Made by a program: the position numbers and the translations under genes
Origin: Engraulis encrasicolus
Taxonomy: Eukaryota; Chordata; Actinopteri; Clupeiformes; Engraulidae
Direction of reading: 5' to 3'
Length of the DNA stretch: 64,000 bases
Assembly: GCF_034702125.1 (NCBI RefSeq)
Contig: NC_085872.1
Span: 33,364,588 to 33,428,587 of the forward strand
In this document: positions 1 through 15,363 of the stretch, one piece after another
How positions within the stretch are numbered: position 1 is the stretch's first letter
Layout: the number at the start of each line of letters is the position of its first letter
The notes under the pieces: model-generated
What the model was told of the DNA's origin: nothing
Databases searched by the model: none
The model's input: the letters and a program-made list of their open reading frames with translations, nothing else

Positions 1-93
1 TGACCTCAGCATAACTTAGCTGGCAGCAGAGAGAGGAGAGAGCGAAGTAGAGGACAACCGAGTATAGAAGAGTAGAATAGAAACACACTCTCC

Positions 94-669
94 CAGGGCC
101 GGCTCTAGCCAATGTGGTGCCCTAGGCCAGTGGTTCTTAACCTTTTTTTCTTGAAGCACCCCCTAAGCTTTTCCCAAGGCAAGCTGCGCACCCCCAAACC
201 AAACGTCTACATGTATTTACGCACTAAAAAATGATCTAAGTGATTAATTACAATGATTCTTGCTTTAGACATTAATGAATACTTTAATGACTTTAAATGT
301 GGACCAAAACATGTTGTAATTTGGTCTTGAGTTTGACTAATTATAATGTTTGGAAGCAGAATTTTGGTCACAACCTCAACACTTACAAAATTCCACGCAC
401 CCCCTGAAATCTCTGGCGCACCCCAGGTCAAGAACCACTGCCCTAGGCGAGCAACCCCTTTCCTACTTTTGCATTTAGAAATTTGCATCTGCTTTGCATC
501 GCACCTACATACAGTATATTTACTTTACTTTACTTTACTTTATTTCTTCAGGACATTGACTTTTACTTTCACTTGACATTCTTTGGGGATTTAGAGCGTT
601 ACCGGCGCCCCCAAGACATTTGGTGCCCTAGGCGATTGCCTTATCTGCCTACGCCTATTGCCGGCCCTG
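94..669. mobile_element. hAT-like non-autonomous DNA transposon (outer copy)
   Basis: Both ends begin CAGGGCCGGC in inverted orientation, and the flanks carry a perfect 8-bp duplication, CACTCTCC (86-93 and 670-677). An 8-bp duplication with CAG ends is the hAT signature. Further inside, the sequence GGTGCCCTAGGCGA also occurs near both ends in opposite orientation. A short (TTTAC)n run lies at about 521-543. No transposase frame is left. It is interrupted by the second hAT-like element at 128-440. Confidence 0.85.
128..440. mobile_element. hAT-like MITE nested inside the outer hAT element
   Basis: The 313-bp unit starts CAGTGGTTCTTAACC and ends with the near inverted copy GGTCAAGAACCACTG. 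It is flanked by a perfect 8-bp duplication, CCCTAGGC (120-127 and 441-448). It has no coding capacity. Its target lies within the outer element, so it is the younger of the two. Confidence 0.88.
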
Positions 670-677
670 CACTCTCC

Positions 678-5055
<4,378 letters not shown>

Positions 5056-5461
5056 ATTCTCTAGTTCTCTCATTTTAGTGACTTAGACTTGTGACAAGAA
5101 TCACTGCAGGAGATGTTAACCTGTTGCCGTTGAAGATTCAGTGGCCGTGAGACTTTTTTTTCAAGTGCAGTAGAATATAAGGCCAAGGTAGGGTATGATG
5201 ATTGATTAAAACACAGCTGTTGAAGTGTCAGAAAAGTCATTGGGGAAGTAGATGAACAGAACTAGCCATTTATTATCCTTTTCTAGTCAGCAAATCTGGA
5301 AGGACACAGAGAGACTAATATCAAACTTAGCTTTGTGCAGAAAGCAGTCATTGATTGTATATCAAGAATTTTCATTAAATGCTAATTGAAATTATACTGA
5401 CTGATGCAGGTGAAGTTCATCGAAAGGCTGCAGCATAAATTCATTACATTTGCAAGCCTGG

Positions 5462-5566
<105 letters not shown>

Positions 5567-5821
5567 AATGAGTGGGTCCTTTTCCCACATCCTTTTCTGT
5601 GCTTATCCTCCCCTCCATGTTAGTCCCCTATTTTAAGAGTAATCCAGAGTTGTGGGTGTGTATTGTGAGAGGGGAGGTCTGGGTGGATAGGCCTCTCAGG
5701 TGAAGACAGCCTGAAGTCTTGATTGTTTGCTTAACCTCTTGCCCCCTGACTCTCTGAGGGTACATAGACATGCCTTTGAGCTTCTCTGTATGTGCTAATG
5801 GATTTAGATATGAAGTCTTTT

Positions 5822-6302
5822 GGGTCATTTCACGTGAAATCAGACACTTTGGGACCCGACCGACCCGGATTTCAATCATACTTGGTGTGCCTTTTTAGTA
5901 GCAAGGTAGCAGCCCAGAACTGCATTGGTTTGAATCTGACACTAATATTAAGGGAGAAACAGACTAGGAAAGGTTCACATGTGAGGGTAGGACACTATAC
6001 ATTCAGCCTTGAATATATCAGTCAGTGTTAGTCACAAAAATATGCCTGTGGTGTTATTTGAAAGCTCTTTTCTGGCTCTACATATTACACAATCAGCTTG
6101 GAATACAACAACTCTCAGAATATGAATTATGATAAATTGAAAAATTAAAAATTGAATATCTAAAAAAACTATATTTTAAAATGGCCAGTTCCTTGTCCAA
6201 ACGTAGCCGGCAATGTCATTAGCAACACCTCAAATGCTGGTGTTCGGTTCTTTATTCATTTCAGAGAGAATTTGACTCACAAATATGGCATCATACATAC
6301 CC
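5822..6302. mobile_element. One-armed copy of the long-TIR (Sola-like) family
   Basis: It starts GGGTCATTTCACGTGAAATC and follows the left arm of the 8433-11331 element closely for about 475 bp, until it stops abruptly after ATCATACATACCC. The sequences just outside are TTTT on both sides (5818-5821 and 6303-6306), consistent with a 4-bp target duplication. Only the terminal CCC of the right end would then remain. It has no coding capacity. Because TTTT is simple sequence, the right boundary is less sure than in the other copies. Confidence 0.7.
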
Positions 6303-6963
6303 TTTTAAAGATCCACTTTCATCGTCATTTCATTAATATCGCTGTGTTTGCCATTATTATGGAATGCATTATGCATCTTTTTAAAAAAAAAACTTTTTTA
6401 AATATTCTGGTTGCTCTGTTTCAAGCCGTCTTTGTAGGCTAGTAAAGTTTTCCGGTCTCGCATGCATATCTGTGTCACAGAAATGAGGCGTTTCTGATTG
6501 GCTGTCTCCTCCTGCTTTGTGTGTATCAGAGAGTAGCAACCAGCTGATAGCTAGGACAATCAAGATTCAGTGCCACCAGTCGTGACTTGTTTAGAAAACT
6601 TGTGGAAAAAAACATACTCCCCATGTCTTTAGAAATATAGCCCTACATCTGTGGGTGGGCATTAACCCAAGTGGGCGACGCCTTTTCAAAGCTTGATGTA
6701 AAGTGTACAGGCTCTTCCGGATGTGCTTCTCGCTCTGCATGGTTTCAGGGAATGGGAAACAAAGACGGTGGAGATGACGCACCACTTGCAGGCACCGCAT
6801 GTGTGTAACGAGGGGTGACCCTCCGTATTTCTAAAGGAGTGAGTAAAACTTGTTTTCAGAGGAAGTAGATCTCTCCTCCATCTTCAAGGTTGTCCTTGAA
6901 TCAAGTCATTGCCGATTGTATACCAAGTCATCTCGGCCTACAAAGCTGCCTCATTCAATAGGA
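6303..6963. other. intron 1 spacer between two related transposon copies
   Basis: Apparently unique sequence. I see no gene, splice-bounded frame or further repeat ends in it. Confidence 0.5.
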
Positions 6964-8125
6964 GGGTCATTTCACGTGAAGTCAGACACTTTGGGACCCA
7001 ACCGACACAGATTTCAATCATACTTGCTGTGCCTGTTTAGTAGCAAGGTAGCACTCCAGAACTGCATTTGTGTGAATCTGACACCAATATTAAGGGAGAA
7101 GCAGACTAGCAAAGGTTTACATATGAGGTGTTACATATGATGTCTCAGGTGTTGTTTGAAAGCTCTTTTCTGGCTCTACAAATTACACACACAGCATGGA
7201 ATACAACAACCTTCAGAATATGAATTATGATACATTGAAAAATAAAAAAAAATTTAATGTCAAAAAAACTTAATTAATAGTATTTTAAAATGGCCGGTTT
7301 CTTGTCTAAACATAGCCTGTAAGGTCATAAACAACATCTGAAAATGAGATGTTTGGTTCTTTATTCACTTCAGAGATAATGGGACATAAAGGTTGACATG
7401 AGTTGCAATGAAGTAGTAATAGAGTAGTGTCAGGGACAGGACTGGACTGACCATCTGGCATAACAGGCATTTTCCCGGTGGGCCTGGCACCCTCGTGGCT
7501 AGCATGTGTTGAGGAATGTATGCCGAGCACTGGAGAGGTGAAACTGAACTTCTTGCATATTCATGGACCATCTCCATCCTTCACATATTCCGATAGACAT
7601 GATGTCATGTGATATTACTATGGTATTACCATACTATCACTAGGTGATTTGTATGATGCCATATTTTTGAGTCCCATTATCTCTGAAATGACTAAAGAAC
7701 CAAACATCAGCATTTCAGGTGTTGTTCATGACATTGCAGGCTATGTTTAGACAAGGAACTGGCCATTTTAAAATACAAGGTTTTTTGATATTCAATTTTT
7801 AATTTTTCAATTTATGATAATTCATATTCTGAGGGTTGTTGTATTCCATGCTGTTTATGTAATTTGTAGAGCCAGAAAAGAGCTTTCAAATAACACCACA
7901 GACATCTTTTTGTGACTTACACGGACTGATATAATCAAGGCTGAATGCATAGTGTCCTACCCTCATGTGCAAACCTTTGCTAGTTGCTTTCTCCCTTAAT
8001 ATTGGTGTCAGATTCACACAAATGCAGTTCTGGGGTGCTACCTTGCTAGTAAACAGGCACAGCAATTATGATTGAAATCTGTGTCGGTCGGGTCCCAAAG
8101 TGTCTGATTTCACGTGAAATGACCC
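6964..8125. mobile_element. Internally deleted copy of the long-TIR (Sola-like) family
   Basis: The element is 1162 bp. Both ends carry GGGTCATTTCACGTGAA in inverted orientation, with about 400-bp inverted arms and a 4-bp flanking duplication AGGA (6960-6963 and 8126-8129). Between the arms, about 7496-7600 matches the transposase C-terminal region seen in the 8433-11331 copy (the ACVEECMPSTGEV part). A fragment of another repeat (7437-7495, GGACTGACCATCTGGC) is embedded next to it. It cannot encode a transposase. Confidence 0.85.
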
Positions 8126-9123
8126 AGGAGGATTTTAAATCCCTTTTAGAGCATTTGACCAAGTCATTTTACATCAACGTTCAGCAGGGTCGCAGTTGTA
8201 AGCTTGGTAAAGAATAAGGTAATAAAAATATGAATAGAAAATATAGCATGATGTACTGTAGAAAAAAATCTGATGTCATTTTCCTTTCTTGTATGGGTTT
8301 CCGAGCAAAGGCTCATTTCAAATGGGCTTCGTTGTCTTTGTTGGATTTCCGATAAATCCATTTTCCATCATACATTTGACTTTCTAAAATTGCTTACAGT
8401 GACCCCTGGGGCCTCTGCTGACGGAAATATAAGGGTCATTTCACGTGAAATCAGACACTTTGGGACCCGACCGACCCGGATTTCAATCATACTTGGTGTG
8501 CCTTTTTAGTAGCAAGGTAGCACCCCAGAACTGCATTGTTTTCAATCTGACACTAATATTAAGGGAGAAACAGACTAGGAAAGGTTCACATGTGAGGGTA
8601 GGACACTATACATTCAGCCTTGAATATATCAGTCAGTGTTAGTCACAAAAAGATGCCTGTGGTGTTGTTTGAAAGCTCTTTTCTGGCTCTACATATTACA
8701 CAATCAGCTTGGAATACAACAACTCTCAGAATATGAATTATGATAAATTTAAAAATTAAAAATGTAATATCTAAAAAACCTATATTTTAAAATGGCCAGT
8801 TCCTTGTCCAAACGTAGCCGGCAATGTCATTAGCAACATCTCAAATGCTGGTGTTCGGTTCTTTATTCATTTCAGAGAGAATTTGACTCACAAATATGGC
8901 ATCATACAGACCACTTACTAATAATATGGTAATACCATAGTAGCATCACATGACAAAACAAAAACAAAACAAAAATGGTCAGTGTCCATGGTCCCAGGTT
9001 TCAGAAACTAAGGCAGATGTCCATTTATACACACCAAATGATGATATGTGAATGTTTCAACATTCCTTCTCTGTGTACCTGTGCCATCCTCCCTTTACCG
9101 TACTTTAAAGAGATAATCAATGG

Positions 9124-9504
9124 CTACACTCTCATTTTGTACTCTACCAGTGCATTTGAAGCAGCAGCTGTGTCTTTTGTAGATAATGTATAAGTACGTC
9201 CCGTTGCAGTTACAGGTTCCACTACCAGAAGCACATCCTGATGATCCATGACAAGTCTATCTGGTCTGAAGGGAAAAGTGAAGGATGGAGATGGTCCATG
9301 AGGATGCAGGAAGTTCAGTTTCACCTCTCCAGTGCTCGGCATACATTCTTCAACACATGCTAGCCACCAGTTGCCATCATATACAGCTACAACATACCCT
9401 TTGATGCTTGAAAATGTAACACATTCCTTTACTGAGCTCACTCTTTCAACTCTGCCTTCTCTGAATGCTGAACATGGCCTAACTTCCACTGTGTCCATTG
9501 ACAA
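9124..9504 (-). pseudogene. Inverted second copy of the transposase C-terminal segment
   Basis: This 126-codon minus-strand frame is almost identical to the C-terminal part of the plus-strand frame at 10151-10657 (YDGNWWLACVEECMPSTGEV is shared). It lies in the left arm of the fold-back element. It is not an independent gene: it arose when the 3' half of the element was copied in reverse at the left end. Confidence 0.8.
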
Positions 9505-9655
9505 TGGGCAGAAGCTGTGTAGTTGTTGAGTACCTGGAATAGTTCTTGCAGATTCAAACCTTCAACAGGTTCTCAGCTTCATGATGGTACATCTCTGTTG
9601 TGGCAAACTGCCAATGGATGTTCTTGACATTATCCTTGACTGACTCCCTTGAACC

Positions 9656-10657
9656 AGAAACGTTTTTAGTGGTAGCAGATTTTGCAGAAAACTACAGTTT
9701 TGTAATTCAAGATGCTATTCAATCATTTCACTGGAACAACCAGTGCAGGCCACAATCCATCCATTTGTATGCTACTACCAAGATCAGTTGAAACTGGAAA
9801 AAAATCTGTTTTGTTATTTCAGACTGCAACATTCATGATACAATTGCTGTACATCTGTTTCAGAAGCTCCTAATTCAGTTCCTCAATGACACTTCATCAA
9901 TGATAGAACGTCCAAAGAAGATCATATATTTTTCTGATGGCTGTGCTGAACAATATAAGAACCTTAAAAACATAACAAATTTGTGCCACCACGAGGCAGA
10001 TTTTCACATACCTGCAGAGTGGCACTTTTTTGCCACATCACATGGCAAAGGTCCATATGATGGCGTTGGAGGGACAGTTAAATGGCTTGCTGCACGAGCA
10101 AGTCTGCAACGTCCTATTGACAATTAAATTGTAACGCCATACCAACTGTTTTGTCAAGGATAATGTCAAGAACATCCATTGCCAGTTTGCCACAACAGTA
10201 CCATCATGAAGCTGAGAACCTGTTGAAAAGGTTTGAATCTGCAAGAACTATTCCAGGTACTCAAAAACTACACAGCTTCTGCCCATTGTCAATGGACACA
10301 GTGGAAGTTAGGCCATTTTCAGCATTCAGAGTTGAAAGAGTGAGCTCAGTAAAGGAATGTGTTACATTTTCAAGCATCAAAGGGTATGTTGTAGCTGTAT
10401 ATGATGGCAACTGGTGGCTAGCATGTGTTGAGGAATGTATGCCGAGCACTGGAGAGGTGAAACTGAACTTCCTGCATCCTCATGGACCATCTCCATCCTT
10501 CACTTTTCCCTTCAGACCAGATAGACTTGTCATGGATCATCAGGATGTGCTTCTGGTAGTGGAACCTGTAACTGCAACGGGACGTACTTATACATTATCT
10601 ACAAAAGACACAGCTGCTGCTTCAAATGCACTGGTAGAGTACAAAATGAGAGTGTAG
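9656..10657 (+). pseudogene. Broken transposase gene of the Sola-like element (middle and C-terminal part)
   Basis: On the plus strand, the frames at about 9656-9791, 9900-10127 and 10151-10657 read as successive parts of one protein. The first contains VVADFAENYSFVIQDA. The second contains IYFSDGCAEQYKNLKN, CHHEADF and EWHFFATSHGKGPYDGVGGT. The third is a C-terminal domain around YDGNWWLACVEECMPSTGEV. The three are separated by stops and frameshifts, and no N-terminal half exists in the element. The conserved D, H and E residues are suggestive of a DDE-type transposase, but I cannot assign the catalytic triad. The superfamily name is inferred. Confidence 0.65.
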
Positions 10658-11569
10658 CCATTGATTATCTCTTTAAAGTAGGGGAGGGAAGATGGCACAG
10701 GTACACAGACATTCACATATCATCATTTGGTGTGTATAAATGGACATCTGCCTTAGTTTCTGAAACCTGGGACCATGGACACTGACCATTTTTGTTTTGT
10801 TTTTGTTTTGTCATGTGATGCTACTATGGTATTACCATATTATTAGTAAGTGGTCTGTATGATGCCATATTTGTGAGTCAAATTCTCTCTGAAATGAATA
10901 AAGAACCGAACACCAGCATTTGAGATGTTGCTAATGACATTGCCGGCTACGTTTGGACAAGGAACTGGCCATTTTAAAATATAGGTTTTTTAGATATTAC
11001 ATTTTTAATTTTTAAATTTATCATAATTCATATTCTGAGAGTTGTTGTATTCCAAGCTGATTGTGTAATATGTAGAGCCAGAAAAGAGCTTTCAAACAAC
11101 ACCACAGGCATCTTTTTGTGACTAACACTGACTGATATATTCAAGGCTGAATGTATAGTGTCCTACCCTCACATGTGAACCTTTCCTAGTCTGTTTCTCC
11201 CTTAATATTAGTGTCAGATTCAAACCAATGCAGTTCTGGGGTGCTACCTTGCTACTAAAAAGGCACACCAAGTATGATTGAAATCCGGGTCGGTCAGGTC
11301 CCAAAGTGTCTGATTTCACGTGAAATGACCCATAAGTCATACTCACGCTTTGGTTATGATGTTTCTGCATTATTGTGTGATGAGTCACTGTAGGCTAGCA
11401 CTTCCATTTTGAACAACACTACATTTTTCTGTGGAATAAGTATTATGAGTAGTATTGTGGTAACTATCCTCTCTCTTAGGGTCTCAGTGATTCTTTTCAC
11501 TCAGGAACTCAGGAGATTTTGTGTGTGTACTGTACTGATGTACTGTATGTCTGTTTCATACATTGTTAA

Positions 11570-11927
11570 AGGGACACTGTGCAGGAAATGGTCAAAAAAG
11601 GTACTGCAACTATGCTGCTCATTGAAACCGTGCTGCCTATTGCCAAATTTGATCTTAACATGAAAGTTTTCTAAGTAATTAACAAATATTTTCTAGTATG
11701 GTCCAAGTAGAGTCATTTTGCAGCTAAAAATGGCTATTTTTGGAGATTAAAAATGGCAGACTATGGAGAAGATCCCCCTTTTCATGTATGAAAAGTGCAA
11801 TTTTTCCAGTCATAATGAATATTTAGAATTTAACGGTGGTGGTAAGTATTCATGAAAAAGGCAACATTAGCGAATGGGCAGCATGAATTCTGGAAATAAA
11901 CAACTAAAAATCTCACACAGTGTCCCT
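11570..11927. mobile_element. TTAA-flanked MITE, copy A
   Basis: The ends are AGGGACACTGTG and its inverted copy CACAGTGTCCCT, and TTAA lies immediately outside both (11566-11569 and 11928-11931). It is about 358 bp, with no coding capacity. TTAA targets are typical of piggyBac-type transposases, though other groups also use them. A diverged relative lies at 45392-45744. Confidence 0.8.
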
Positions 11928-12130
11928 TTAAATGGCTAAGTTATAATAAAGCATGGCACTTCATATTCCCCCTGAAATATATTCACAATGAGGGGATGTT
12001 GGTAAAATGTGTCGCCGTTGCCATTTAAGCAATGCAAATGTGAGAGAAGATTAATGCGAGCTGGCTGGTCCCCATGTGAGCATAGAGAGTGTGCAGATGT
12101 CCCAGCCCTGCAAGGGGCCTCTCAACAAGC

Positions 12131-12502
12131 CAGGGGTGCATTTCTCAAAAGAGAAGTTGTTAGCCTGTTAGCAACTTCGGTAGTTGGGTCAAAGACGGGC
12201 AAAATGGCATTGTCATTCTGTGTAACGGACACCTTCTGCTGACTGTAACGGTAAAAAAACATTATTTTTTTTAAAAATTCAAGTGAATGGATGACAGTTG
12301 AGGCTTCATGAATTCACTGGAAAAAAATAAAATGAAAAGAATCATGTTTTTCACAGTGACAGTCAGCAGAAGGTATCCGTTACACTGAATGACAATTTCA
12401 TTTTGCACGTCTTTGACCCTGTTGCCAATGGAAGAATGCATTGAAAACGCCAAAGTAGCTAATGTAGTAAGCAACTTTGGTTTCGAGAAATGCACCCCAG
12501 GG
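12131..12502. mobile_element. Long imperfect inverted-repeat element
   Basis: The left arm (GGGGTGCATTTCTC onward, about 165 bp) recurs in inverted orientation up to GAGAAATGCACCCC near 12498. The arms share internal blocks such as GTAACGGAYACCTTCTGCTGAC. The outer boundaries and target duplication are unclear. A 159-codon minus-strand frame across the arm is without recognisable product. Confidence 0.6.
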
Positions 12503-13587
12503 CAATGAGACGAAGACTGGGATTGGGATAGGGTTTGAGGCAGACTCTGGAAAAGAAAAAAATGATTAAAGCAAGTGTGATGTGGTTTTAGGTACTTAGT
12601 GACAGATATGCGTTCACAGTGACAAAGTCTGCCTGATCTGACAGTACAATCCTCTTCAGTGATGACTTGCAGTTTTGAAGACGGCTGTTCATCACAATAA
12701 TCCGCCCTGTTCTGATCTGACAGAATCTGTCTTGACGGAACCATTTTCAAGTGATGTGGTCTGAACAGGTCCTAATAGTGCTACATTGCATCAAAATATG
12801 GTCTATCCCGATCCTGGCTGGCTATCTGAAAACTATGTTGTGTTCTTCTGTGAGAAGTAAGCTTACTGCTATCTGCTTGTTGTGGTTTTCTGCTGTATTG
12901 TCTGGGTCATGCGCAATACTCCCAGACTTACACATTCTGTAATCTGCTTTTCAGAAAGTAGCTCTACTCTAGTCATGGAATAGCAATATGTGAAAGACTT
13001 TGTCAAGACTCCTTTCACGCACTGCTTTCCTCCATACTCACAGACAGGAGCGGAGCTATAAGGGGGTGAACAGGGCTTTTGCTCTGGCACCCAGTTCCCT
13101 GTCATATTATTGGTGGGGGCCCAATTTTGACCTTGGCAGGCCATATGGGGAGCCCTATAAGTGTCTTGCCTAAGGCCCTCTCTACAATTGTTCTTCCACA
13201 TTGCAAATCAGCTTTGTTTTATGTAATAGTGCTCTTTTTGATTTCGGGGTAACTGTGAAAAGAAACTCAAAACACATTGGTAATAATAAGACTGATGACT
13301 GGCAGGCAATATGGATGATGAGAGGACTTGAATGATGAGGTACTACTGCAGTGTCTCTGTAGAGCCTGATCCCTCAGCTTGACCCAGGAAGGGAGTGCAG
13401 CATTACCAAATGCTTTCACATTAATCGAGAATCGTGACCACCTAGTCACCCACCCCCCAACGTCCCCCGCAGCACGCAGAGAGCACTAAGAACACTACCA
13501 CAGACTCTGTGCAGTCACTTTATGTTTTTAATTTTTTAATCTGGCCGAGATGTCATTTTGCATTTTAGCCATCTTCATGGTCTAGAG
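12503..13587. other. intron 1 sequence, with a probable transposon fragment
   Basis: No gene is seen. At about 13045-13190 the sequence (CAGGAGCGGAGCTATAAGGG, later GCCCTATAAGTGTCTTGCC) looks like a degraded hAT-type end, but I found no matching right end or duplication. Confidence 0.4.
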
Positions 13588-13834
13588 CAGGGGTCCCCAA
13601 ACTTTTTTCTCTGGGGGCCACATTATCGTTCCTGACTCTGATCAGGGGCCGGGATCAATTTTGTGGACTGTGTACTAGGCCTGTTGATTAAAAAGTATAT
13701 TTTATTATTATTGTTTTCTGTGAGGATTGCGTCTTTGGGCCAGTTCAAATAGTGAGCTGCAGAGAGGTGGAGGGCCGGTCAAAGGGGCATGGCGGGCCGC
13801 ATCCGGCCCCCGGGCCTTAGTTTGGGGACCCCTG
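13588..13834. mobile_element. hAT-like MITE, 247 bp
   Basis: The ends CAGGGGTCCCCAAACT and AGTTTGGGGACCCCTG are perfect inverted repeats. The flanks carry a perfect 8-bp duplication, GTCTAGAG (13580-13587 and 13835-13842). It is non-coding. Confidence 0.92.
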
Positions 13835-13842
13835 GTCTAGAG

Positions 13843-14874
13843 CCACTTAGTGCAAGTTGCTCTCGCTGTTTACTTTTTAATGGTAGGGGATGTCTTTGTG
13901 CCTCAGAGCACCTCGAGAGAGAGACACACATTTTGCAGAGGTGAGGTGCATTTAAAGTGAACTCTCTCTGCACGTCCACTGAATGATGATCAGCTCTGCC
14001 TCAATGTCCCTTAGATTTCTATAAGCTCCAGGGGACAAATGCATTGCGTACTTGCTCCACACAGTAAGTGGACAGTACAACAATTGTGCTGAGTCGTGCT
14101 GAGCCCTAACATAACCATTTCTCAAGAGTTGTCTGAAGCGTGACTCTGAGATATAGTTACAATATAGTTGGTGTGGGTGGAAAATGATCAAAGAGATACA
14201 GAATGTTTTGGTTTTGCAAAGCTTGTGTATTTGTGTGACCTTCTCAGAGGACTGGCTTAATCTGTGTCTATCAAATGCCTGGACTGGACTTTCTTTTGAC
14301 ATACCAGACTAGCATTGGCCACACTGATAGCTACGTCATGCGTGAACTCAATTGATAGAAATGCATGATTTTCACCAGTTTGGTGTGGCAATTTGAAATT
14401 GATGCTAGCCAGGCCAGACTGACTTTGTACATTGTCACAGGAGGTGTGGGTGGAGAAACCAGCCTTTGATTTATCCAAAATTTGTGTTGACTTGCATCTA
14501 TTTCACAAGTAAAGCTAACCATCCCATGCCAGTTAACGCTTATAATCGTAATCCTCACACTCCTCCAAGGTTCACAGGGCATCACACAGTTAAATAAGCA
14601 AAACCGTTTCAAATAAACATGTTTGTATAAAGAACTAATTATTGGAATATTCGTAAACAGCCTGCAATTGCTTGGACATTTGGGGTTAACTGGCACACAT
14701 GCACACACTAACACCAGTTAGGACACACATGTAAAAGGAGTAAATTAGTGCATGTGAATGAGTATAGTAGTGTATGGGTGAGAGGAAGTGAAGCAGAAGG
14801 GCTTATTTCTCCAGGGGGTCCTCTTAAAACACCACTTAATCATATAAAGTAACTAACGGACTGCTCATTATTTA
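13843..14874. other. intron 1 sequence without recognisable gene
   Basis: I see no exon, RNA gene or bounded mobile element here. The short minus-strand frames have no recognisable family features. Confidence 0.5.
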
Positions 14875-15361
14875 TTGTTAGGGTCATCGGAGGAAAATAG
14901 GGGAGGGTCATGCCATTTTTTTCTTTGTTGAGGGGAGGGTCAACCGACATTTTTTTATTTAAAAGGGAGGGTCATTCAAAAATGTTTGTCCCATTTGTTT
15001 AAAAAATGCATTCCGAAGTACCTTCTTTGTATATGTTTCGATGTAACATACTCCTCAGAATCACCTCCCACTTACGGTAGAATTGATCAGACCATCAGAC
15101 TCCATAGACGTTTGTTTCATTGTGTCTTAAGAACATTGTCAGTAAACCTACTGAAATGGCCACTGCCTTCGTTTAAGATCAGAATCCAATAACATTCAAT
15201 TAGCAGCAACGTTGGTCAATCCACGCTGTCAAAAGATAAATGTAGAGATGCATTTGTTTGACAACGTCGTGAGAAGGGTCGTCGAAGTCTTGAAGCTTGC
15301 TAGGGGAGAATCATGCAAAATTTGACAACCAAGGGGGGAAATATTCCGAAGACCCTGACAA
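14875..15361. mobile_element. TIR element with TTGTYAGGGTC ends
   Basis: The left end TTGTTAGGGTCATCGGA and the inverted right end TTGTCAGGGTCTTCGGA match at 15 of 17 positions. TA lies outside both (14873-14874 and 15362-15363), although the surrounding TTTATT makes the exact border ambiguous. The left part has three loose repeats of a GGGAGGGTCA-type motif (about 14902-14975). No transposase frame is present, and the superfamily is not assigned. Confidence 0.6.
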
Positions 15362-15363
15362 TA

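Larger units (their letters stand above)
8433..11331. mobile_element. Fold-back DNA transposon with ~1.2-kb inverted arms (Sola-like by inference)
   Basis: The element runs from GGGTCATTTCACGTGAAATC to its inverted copy, flanked by the 4-bp duplication ATAA (8429-8432 and 11332-11335). The left arm (8433-9640) and right arm (about 10153-11331) are near-perfect inverted copies and include the same transposase C-terminal coding segment. A 512-bp unique centre (9641-10152) holds the middle of the transposase gene. A 4-bp duplication and transposase motifs such as YFSDGCAEQYKN and EWHFFATSHGKGP suggest the Sola group, but I could not search to confirm this. The 5' half of the gene is missing, replaced by an inverted copy of the 3' half, so it must be non-autonomous. 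Confidence 0.85.

Noticed and set aside
207..576. Frames of 93 and 76 codons near the window start
   Set aside because: They run across the nested hAT-like elements, which are non-coding MITEs with clear ends.
12271..12750. 159-codon minus-strand frame
   Set aside because: Covers the right arm of an inverted-repeat element and unique intron; no recognisable domain.
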